DNA of 12,346 nucleotides from Anaerolineales bacterium (GTDB lineage: Bacteria > Chloroflexota > Anaerolineae > Anaerolineales > Villigracilaceae), in the NCBI GenBank assembly GCA_015489255.1, contig WGAD01000089.1, forward strand, positions 1 to 12,346, in the 5' to 3' direction. Shown piece by piece: positions 7,608 through 12,346 of this stretch. The notes beneath the pieces are model-generated. The model saw only the letters and a list, made by a program, of their open reading frames with translations, was not told where the DNA came from and searched no databases. Every line of letters starts with the position of its first letter. The stretch's first letter is position 1. The position numbers and the translations under genes were made by a program.

Positions 7608-8107
7608 GTTTACGCAAACGTTTGCTGATTCTGGGGGCGGTGCTCATCGCCCCTCTGGTGCTCGGCCTGCTGGTGACGTATGAGGTCATCAACCTGGAGT
7701 GGATTTCCACCATGGAAATTGGTCAGGCCTACCAGCCGATGGAACAACCCCTGCCCGTTCCCGCCCAGTCGGTGCCCATCGAAGGGGCGGCCTATGTGGA
7801 TGGCGCCGGCGCGCCGGAAAACCCCGTGCCCGCGGATGAGGTCTCTCTGGCCCGTGGTCAGATGCTCTACGAGATCAACTGTCTGTTGTGCCACGGCCCG
7901 CAAGGCAAAGGAGATGGCTCGGTGGCAGAGTTCCTGGACAACCCGCCCTCCGACCTGACGGCGGATTCTGTCGTCTCCAAGAGCGACGGCTCGCTCTTCA
8001 TCATCATCAGCGCTGGCGTTCCCGGCAAGATGCCCGCCCTGAGCGAAAACCTGACGGTGCGCGAGCGCTGGGACGTGGTCAACTACATCCGCACCTTTGG
8101 GCCGTAA
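7604..8107 (+). CDS. actE: ActE-like monoheme cytochrome c
   Basis: This 167-residue protein has an uncleaved-looking N-terminal membrane helix (about 7-28), a proline-rich linker and a C-terminal class I cytochrome c domain. The heme site is CLLCH (Cys93, Cys96, His97). Met143 in GKMPAL is the likely second axial ligand, giving a Met/His heme of fairly high potential. ActE is the membrane-tethered monoheme subunit of ACIII and a likely exit point to cytochrome oxidase. The start ATG overlaps the actD stop by 4 bases, with GGAGG 10 bases upstream, so translation is coupled. Confidence 0.88.
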   Translation: MSLRKRLLILGAVLIAPLVLGLLVTYEVINLEWISTMEIGQAYQPMEQPLPVPAQSVPIEGAAYVDGAGAPENPVPADEVSLARGQMLYEINCLLCHGPQGKGDGSVAEFLDNPPSDLTADSVVSKSDGSLFIIISAGVPGKMPALSENLTVRERWDVVNYIRTFGP

Positions 8108-8120
8108 GGAGCACAGAGAC

Positions 8121-8729
8121 ATGAACGATTTCAAGAAACTTTTCTATGGCGTGCTGGCTGTCTTCGTGCTGGTGCTCTTGCTGTGGGTCGGGTGGATGGG
8201 CTTTCTCAGCGATCGGGGCGTGGACGCGGCCCGCCTGGAAGCGCTGACGCCCATCCCGACGCTGATTCCGGCGACCCTGCCCGCGCCCGACTACGCCGCC
8301 GCAGCGGCGGATGTGCGCTGCGAGACGACCCCCGTCGATCTGCTGGGCGCCTGGGTCGCTGCCGGCGCCCCCGAAGAAGGCGCTTTCCCCTTTACCGACC
8401 TGGCTACGGGCGAGGCCTGCCAGGCGACCTTTGCCAAAGACGTGATGCGCCTCTTCAGCGAGGCCAACCTGTGGTATTCGGGCGCTCCCTCTTGCACCAC
8501 CTGCCACACGTCCGACCCGGCCACCGCCCAGGGCGGCCTGAGTCTTTCGTCCTACGCTGGCTTGATGGCCGGTTCTGCCAACACGGCGGACCTGTTTGCC
8601 GGTGGCAACTGGGAGGCTTCGCGGATGCGCGAAGTGCTGGTGACGGGTTACATGCCGCTGGGCCGTCCGCCTGATGTGCCGCCCAACGGCCCGGTCATTT
8701 TGGCCGGAGAACGTGTGGCCGAAGAATAA
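8121..8729 (+). CDS. Second membrane-anchored monoheme cytochrome at the end of the act operon
   Basis: This 202-residue protein has one N-terminal membrane helix (about 9-28), a Pro/Ala-rich linker and a single heme site CTTCH (Cys125, Cys128, His129). Met178 in GYMPLGRP is the likely distal ligand. It is not an obvious ActE homologue: the spacing from heme to Met is similar, but about 95 extra residues precede the heme. These contain two more cysteines (Cys67 and Cys100) that could form a disulfide outside the membrane. The style resembles c-type domains used as mobile electron carriers. The likely role is accepting electrons from ActE or ActA and handing them to an oxidase; this is inferred from position only. 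The ATG at 8121 is preferred to a TTG at 8097 because AAGGAG (8106-8111) lies 9 bases before it and the signal anchor begins there. It is the last gene of the operon. Confidence 0.78.
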   Translation: MNDFKKLFYGVLAVFVLVLLLWVGWMGFLSDRGVDAARLEALTPIPTLIPATLPAPDYAAAAADVRCETTPVDLLGAWVAAGAPEEGAFPFTDLATGEACQATFAKDVMRLFSEANLWYSGAPSCTTCHTSDPATAQGGLSLSSYAGLMAGSANTADLFAGGNWEASRMREVLVTGYMPLGRPPDVPPNGPVILAGERVAEE

Positions 8730-8730
8730 G

Positions 8731-8765
8731 AAAAAAAGGACGCCTCTTGCAGGCGTCCTTTTTTT
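8731..8765. terminator. Bidirectional intrinsic terminator
   Basis: A perfect 15-base-pair inverted repeat (8731-8745 with 8751-8765) encloses a 5-base loop (CTTGC). The GC core GGACGCCT is flanked by seven A on one side and seven T on the other, so both strands give a hairpin followed by a U run. It begins 1 base after the stop codon of the act operon and ends 1 base before the 3' end of the tRNA gene on the other strand. Confidence 0.92.
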
Positions 8766-8766
8766 G

Positions 8767-8856
8767 TGGCGGAGAGGGTGGGATTTGAACCCACGAACCC
8801 TTGCGGGTTACACGCTCTCCAGGCGTGCGCGCTAGGCCAGACTACGCGACCTCTCC
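8767..8856 (-). tRNA. tRNA-Ser (anticodon GGA)
   Basis: On the minus strand a 90-base class II tRNA folds cleanly. The acceptor stem is GGAGAGG/CCTCTCC with discriminator G and a genome-encoded CCA. The anticodon stem is CACGC/GCGTG around the loop CTGGAGA (anticodon GGA, reads UCC and UCU). A long variable arm has stem AACCC/GGGTT closed by a GCAA tetraloop, as expected for serine, and the T arm is GTGGG TTCAAAT CCCAC. The CCA end abuts the bidirectional terminator. Confidence 0.96.
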
Positions 8857-8870
8857 ACTTGGCGGCGGCT

Positions 8871-8898
8871 ATTATACCACGAGTGCCGCCTCTGTGAA
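8871..8898 (-). promoter_or_regulatory. Promoter of tRNA-Ser
   Basis: On the minus strand, TTCACA (8898-8893, 5 of 6 to consensus) and TATAAT (8876-8871) are 16 bases apart, and the -10 is extended as TGGTATAAT. The mature tRNA begins 14 bases downstream of the -10, leaving a 5' leader of only some 7-8 bases. Confidence 0.75.
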
Positions 8899-8972
8899 GG
8901 TTTGCCGGCGATTTTTGCATGGCGGTCTGCGGAGAGAAAGCCGCCTTTCTCGCCCGGCGCGCAGCAGGGCAT

Positions 8973-10352
8973 TTAGCCGAGCGGCTCAAAGCGGGCGGTG
9001 AAGTGCTTGAGCAATTTGGGCGCATACGTAAAGCGATAGCCGCGGATGTCTTCTGCGCGGTGGGCGATGCGCCCGGCCACCTCGGCCACATAATCCAGGT
9101 GCGATTGGGTGTACACCCGGCGGGGGATCGCCAGCCGAACCAGTTCCAACTGCGGATACACCATCTGCCCGCTTTCGGGATCTTCATAGGAGAACATGAC
9201 CGAGCCAATCTCCACCCCGCGCACACCGCCTTCGCGATAGAGCTCCACTGCCAGGGCCTGGCCGGGGAATTCGCGGTGCGGGATGTGCGGCAGCAGGGCG
9301 CCGGCATCCAGGTACACGGCGTGGCCGCCCGGGGGCTCGATAAGGCGGATGCCATTTTCGCGCAGCCGCGCGGCCAGGTACGCGGTTTGGGCGATGCGGT
9401 AAGCCAGGTAATCGGCATCCAGCCCCTCGCGCAGCCCGACCGCCATGGCGTCCAGGTCTCGCCCTGCCAGCCCGCCATAGGAGACAAAGCCCTCACGCAA
9501 GATCAATTCGTTGGATACGCGCCGGAAGAGGGCCTCGTCGTTCATGCAGAGCAGCCCGCCGATGTTGACGATGGCGTCTTTTTTGGCGCTCATCGTCATG
9601 CCGTCGGCCAGGCTGAACATTTCGCGCGCGATTTCCAACAGGCTTTTGTCGGCATAGCCGGGCTCGCGCTGTTGAATGAAATAACAGTTTTCGGCATAAC
9701 GAGCGGCATCGATGAAGAAGGGGATGCCGTAGGCGTGGTAGGTTTCGGAGACAGCCCGCAAGTTGGCCATAGAAACAGGCTGACCGCCGCCGGCGTTGTT
9801 GGTGACGGTGATCATACCAAAGGGGATGTTTTCCGGCCCGGTGTCTTCAATGAAGGCTTTCAGGCGGTCAACATCTAGATCGCCCTTGAAGGGGTGGTCG
9901 CTTTGAGGGTTGAAGGCTTCGTCGATCACCAGGTTGACGGGGCGTCCGCCGCGGGCGCGGATATTGGCGTCGGTGGTATCGAAGTGCATGTTCGAAGGGA
10001 CAAATTGCCCCGGTTGGACGAGGGCCGCGCTGAGGATGTTTTCCGCCGCTCTCCCCTGGTGGGTGGGGACGAAATAACGAAAGCCGAAGATGTCTTCCAC
10101 GGCTTCTTTCAGGCGGTAATAGGAGCGGGCGCCGGCATACGATTCATCGCCTTGCATCAGGGCGGCCCATTGTTGTTGGCTCATGGCGCCGGTGCCGGAA
10201 TCGGTCAGCAAGTCGATGAAAATATCTTCTGCGCGCAGCGCAAAGAGGTTGTAGCCAGCGGCACGCAAGGCCGCCTCGCGTGCTGAACGGTCGATCAGGC
10301 GGATGGGTTCAACGACCTTAATGCGAAAGGGTTCGGGCAAGTATTGAGGCAT
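8973..10352 (-). CDS. tnaA: Tryptophanase (tryptophan indole-lyase)
   Basis: This 459-residue PLP enzyme of the beta-eliminating lyase family would cleave L-tryptophan to indole, pyruvate and ammonia in the cytoplasm. The PLP lysine is Lys258 in MSAKKDA; Asp215 (FFIDAAR) binds the ring nitrogen and Arg218 the substrate carboxylate. The close relative tyrosine phenol-lyase is separated by three positions. Here they read Asp125 (FDTT), Ile382 (VEIG) and His450 (LKHFTA), the tryptophanase state; tyrosine phenol-lyases have Thr, Arg and Phe. Length fits both families (about 455-475). The ATG at 10352 is chosen because AGGAGA precedes it and [11 protein letters not shown] matches the family start; an in-frame extension of 11 residues is unlikely. 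No tnaC-like leader peptide, permease or convincing promoter was seen upstream, and no terminator lies before the tRNA gene downstream. Confidence 0.9.
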   Translation of the reverse strand: MPQYLPEPFRIKVVEPIRLIDRSAREAALRAAGYNLFALRAEDIFIDLLTDSGTGAMSQQQWAALMQGDESYAGARSYYRLKEAVEDIFGFRYFVPTHQGRAAENILSAALVQPGQFVPSNMHFDTTDANIRARGGRPVNLVIDEAFNPQSDHPFKGDLDVDRLKAFIEDTGPENIPFGMITVTNNAGGGQPVSMANLRAVSETYHAYGIPFFIDAARYAENCYFIQQREPGYADKSLLEIAREMFSLADGMTMSAKKDAIVNIGGLLCMNDEALFRRVSNELILREGFVSYGGLAGRDLDAMAVGLREGLDADYLAYRIAQTAYLAARLRENGIRLIEPPGGHAVYLDAGALLPHIPHREFPGQALAVELYREGGVRGVEIGSVMFSYEDPESGQMVYPQLELVRLAIPRRVYTQSHLDYVAEVAGRIAHRAEDIRGYRFTYAPKLLKHFTARFEPLG

Positions 10353-10502
10353 AGGGTTCTCCTGAAAAGAGAGAGTGGAAAACACGATGCTTTAAGTTTA
10401 CCTCTGCTTGGGCAACTTGTGGCTGCTGGCAGGGTTTTGGGACATGGTGACAAATATCATGCGCTAAATTGACACTGAAGGCTGTAGAAAAGGGGCTGCT
10501 TA

Positions 10503-10511
10503 TGGTAAAAT
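10503..10511 (+). promoter_or_regulatory. Extended -10 promoter of the nuo operon
   Basis: TGGTAAAAT is an extended -10 element (TGn plus TAAAAT, 5 of 6). It lies about 70 bases upstream of nuoA, giving a leader of roughly 60 bases. A TTGACA at 10469-10474 is 31 bases upstream, too far to serve as its -35, so recognition probably depends on the TGn motif. Confidence 0.5.
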
Positions 10512-10580
10512 CTGCTTGTTCTATGCAATATGCTTGGATTAAGTAGATTAATCTTATGAATCCACTGCTCAGGAGTGCAT

Positions 10581-10937
10581 ATGCAGACTGAATGGCTATA
10601 CATCGGGTTGTTTTTGGTTCTGGGGATGGTCATGCCGGCCATGGCATTGATGATTTCGTGGCTGGTAGCGCCGAAAAAACCCAACCCCATCAAGCAGAGT
10701 ACCTATGAGTGCGGTGTGGAGACCGTGGGAGAGGCCTGGGTGCAGTTCAAAGCAGAGTATTACATCTTCGCACTGGCCTTCTTGATCTTCGATGTGGAAA
10801 CGGTCTTCCTCTTCCCGTGGGCGTTGGCTCTGGACAAATTGCCGCTCTTTGCAGTGGTGGAAGGCATCGTCTTCATCCTCATCCTGTTGGCCGGTCTGGT
10901 CTATCTCTGGCGCAAGGGTGAACTGGAGTGGGCGTAA
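10581..10937 (+). CDS. nuoA: NADH-quinone oxidoreductase subunit A
   Basis: This 118-residue, three-helix protein is the small membrane-arm subunit of complex I at the junction with the quinone chamber. The family motif TYECG (Cys44) sits in the long loop after helix 1, and the second helix carries FLIFDVETVFLFPW with Asp71 and Glu73, charged residues linked to coupling in the E-channel region. The helices fall at about 5-29, 61-83 and 88-110, and the length is standard. The ATG at 10581 is favoured over an in-frame GTG at 10575 because AGGAG (10571-10575) lies 5 bases before the ATG and includes the G of that GTG. The next gene is nuoH, not nuoB, after a terminator-like hairpin. Confidence 0.95.
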   Translation: MQTEWLYIGLFLVLGMVMPAMALMISWLVAPKKPNPIKQSTYECGVETVGEAWVQFKAEYYIFALAFLIFDVETVFLFPWALALDKLPLFAVVEGIVFILILLAGLVYLWRKGELEWA

Positions 10938-10950
10938 GACAATCCAGAAG

Positions 10951-10981
10951 GGCTGAAAGTTGAACCTGCTTTCGGCCTTTT
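10951..10981 (+). terminator. Terminator-like hairpin between nuoA and nuoH (possible attenuator)
   Basis: GGCTGAAAG (10951-10959) pairs with CTTTCGGCC (10969-10977) over 9 base pairs with one G-U pair and a 9-base loop, followed directly by TTTT. It begins 13 bases after the nuoA stop and ends 24 bases before nuoH. The U run is short, so partial termination or a processing site is more likely than a full stop. Confidence 0.5.
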
Positions 10982-11005
10982 CTATGTTCTGTTGAGGAGC
11001 GACCC

Positions 11006-12187
11006 ATGACATTTTGGAGTGATCCCATTCGTTTTGTTGCCGACTGGTTGCTGGGCGTGTTGACCGGTTGGGGGCTGACGGAATCCGCATCGGATGCGAT
11101 TCTGATGGTTCTCGGCGCGGTGGCGTTGATAACCTTTGCCCTGGTTTTTGATATCTTCCTGGTGTGGGTGGAACGCAAGGTGGTGGCGCGCTTCCAGGAC
11201 CGCCTGGGGCCCAACCGCCTGGGGCCGTTTGGCCTTTTCCAGCCCTTCGCCGATGTGATCAAGTTGATCATCAAGGAAGATATTACGCCGGCTGGGGCAA
11301 ACAAATTCCTGTATAACCTGGCGCCGGTGCTTTCCATCGGTTCGGTTTTGTTGCTGTGGGCGGTGATACCGCTGGCGCCGCGCATCTACGGCCTGGATAT
11401 GAACGTCGGCCTGTTGTATGTGGTGGCTGCGGGTGCGCTGGGGACGCTGGCGATTATCTTTGCCGGTTGGGCTTCGAACAACAAATACGCCCTGCTGGGC
11501 GCCTTTCGCCTGGTGGCGACGATGGTGGCCTACGAGGTGCCGATGGTCGTCGTCTTGCTCATTCCGGCTATCCTGGCCGATTCGCTGAGCATCTGGCAGA
11601 TCACCGCCAGCCAAAACATCTGGTATGTGATCCTTTCGCCCCTGGGCGCGCTGATCTTCCTCATCGCCGCCATCGCCGAATTGGGACGTTCCCCCTTCGA
11701 TCTGACCGAGGCTGAATCGGAAATTGTGGCCGGTTACAACATCGAATACAGCGGGATGAAGTTCGGTTTGTTCTACGCGGGCGAATTGTTGCACGCGTTC
11801 ACCTTTGGCGGTTTTGTCGCTATCCTTTTCTTCGGCGGTTGGCGTGGGCCGGGCGCCGAACAATATCCGCTCCTGGGCGCTTTTTACTTCATGTTGAAGG
11901 CCATGATTGGCTACTGGGTGATTATGTGGGTCAAATACACGGTGCCGCGTATCCGCATCGACCACATGCTGGCGTTCAACTGGAAGTTCCTGACGCCGCT
12001 CTCTCTGGTGGTGCTGATGGTCACGGCGGTGCTGGACAAGGTGTTGGCTGGCGTTGCGCCCTGGCTGTATGCGCTGATTATGTTCCTGTCTAATCTGCTG
12101 ATCGCCTGGGTGACGATAGAAATTTTGCGTGCCCTGGGCCGCCGCGCTGGCGAACAGGCGGTAACGCAGCAGGTGGCGCGTTACTAA
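11006..12187 (+). CDS. nuoH: NADH-quinone oxidoreductase subunit H
   Basis: This 393-residue membrane subunit of complex I forms the quinone chamber and the start of the proton route. ERKVVARFQDRLGPNR at 56-71 is the conserved first loop, followed by the GLFQPFADVIKL stretch. The acidic loop AELGRSPFDLTEAESEIVAGYN at about 224-245 is the classic NuoH signature lining the quinone entry path. About eight or nine membrane helices are visible, and the length is at the upper end of normal owing to N- and C-terminal extensions. GAGGAG lies 6 bases before the ATG. The stop is 14 bases before nuoJ; nuoI, often next to nuoH, is absent here. Confidence 0.96.
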   Translation: MTFWSDPIRFVADWLLGVLTGWGLTESASDAILMVLGAVALITFALVFDIFLVWVERKVVARFQDRLGPNRLGPFGLFQPFADVIKLIIKEDITPAGANKFLYNLAPVLSIGSVLLLWAVIPLAPRIYGLDMNVGLLYVVAAGALGTLAIIFAGWASNNKYALLGAFRLVATMVAYEVPMVVVLLIPAILADSLSIWQITASQNIWYVILSPLGALIFLIAAIAELGRSPFDLTEAESEIVAGYNIEYSGMKFGLFYAGELLHAFTFGGFVAILFFGGWRGPGAEQYPLLGAFYFMLKAMIGYWVIMWVKYTVPRIRIDHMLAFNWKFLTPLSLVVLMVTAVLDKVLAGVAPWLYALIMFLSNLLIAWVTIEILRALGRRAGEQAVTQQVARY

Positions 12188-12201
12188 ATGAGGAGCGAGA
12201 T

Positions 12202-12346
12202 ATGACGGCTATGCAAATCTTCTTTCTCTTTTTCGCGGCTGTGATTTTGGGCGCCTCGGTAAAAGTGGTGACCGAGCGCAACCTGTTGTACGCCGCCCTG
12301 TGGCTGGTGTTGTCTCTCCTGGGGGTGGCCGGCTTGTATATGATGC
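12202..12346 (+). CDS. nuoJ: NADH-quinone oxidoreductase subunit J, 5' part only
   Basis: The window holds the first 48 codons. They contain helix 1 (about 4-22) and the conserved RNLLYAALWLVLSLLGVAGLYM segment leading into helix 2, which matches the start of NuoJ, a small antiporter-linked membrane-arm subunit of complex I. GAGG lies about 8 bases before the ATG, in a 14-base gap after nuoH. It continues beyond the right edge, where nuoK and the large antiporter-like subunits would be expected. Confidence 0.85.
   Translation, partial: MTAMQIFFLFFAAVILGASVKVVTERNLLYAALWLVLSLLGVAGLYMM

Noticed and set aside
8097..8120. TTG start for the last cytochrome, overlapping actE
   Set aside because: The ATG at 8121 has AAGGAG at good spacing and begins the signal anchor.
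8934..8951. Hairpin GAGAAAG/CTTTCTC as the tryptophanase terminator
   Set aside because: On the minus strand it is followed by TCTCCGC rather than a T run, so it does not meet the form of an intrinsic terminator.
8919..9878. 319-residue open frame on the plus strand
   Set aside because: It is antisense to tryptophanase, which has all its active-site residues.
8973..10352. Tyrosine phenol-lyase
   Set aside because: The three positions that set tyrosine specificity (Thr, Arg, Phe) are Asp, Ile and His here, the tryptophanase state.
10469..10474. TTGACA as the -35 of the nuo promoter
   Set aside because: It is 31 bases before the -10 element, and no acceptable -10 lies 16-18 bases downstream of it.

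Overview
The window is a GC-rich bacterial chromosome segment built around an aerobic-type electron transport region. Gene content suggests a member of Chloroflexota, probably Anaerolineae-like. The pointers are an alternative complex III (ACIII)-type operon whose ActB is split into two genes, an nuo cluster beginning nuoA-nuoH-nuoJ, and a B12-binding radical SAM protein of the TIGR03960 type. This placement rests on gene content and protein style only, so it is moderately sure.

Layout. (1) Positions 1-1725, minus strand: a large radical SAM protein that runs off the left edge. (2) 1774-1998, minus: a 74-residue secreted or membrane protein with its own textbook promoter. (3) 2210-8729, plus: a tight seven-gene operon. 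It encodes a pentaheme cytochrome (actA-like), a Tat-exported molybdopterin-family subunit (actB1-like), a four-cluster iron-sulfur protein (actB2-like), an NrfD-type quinol-binding membrane protein (actC), a DUF3341 protein (actD), a monoheme cytochrome (actE-like) and a second, unrecognised monoheme cytochrome. It closes with a perfect bidirectional terminator. (4) 8767-8856, minus: tRNA-Ser(GGA), abutting that terminator. (5) 8973-10352, minus: a tryptophanase. (6) From 10581, plus: nuoA, nuoH and the start of nuoJ, which continues beyond the right edge.

How the parts fit. The nuo genes encode membrane-arm subunits of complex I, which reduces the quinone pool. The ACIII-like complex would oxidise quinol through ActC and pass electrons through iron-sulfur clusters and c-hemes to a cytochrome oxidase or other acceptor not in this window. 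Tryptophanase, the radical SAM protein and the tRNA look like unrelated neighbours.

Most notable points: the split ActB, whose molybdopterin-like half keeps a complete Cys set for an N-terminal [4Fe-4S] cluster but shows no evident Mo ligand; an extra terminal cytochrome and no actF in the operon; two minus-strand genes that appear to be transcribed without a leader; a recurring extended -10 element (TGGTATAAT or TGGTAAAAT); a terminator-like hairpin between nuoA and nuoH; and an nuo order that skips B-G and I. I found no mobile element, CRISPR array or frameshifted gene. No gap without a gene exceeds 300 bases.
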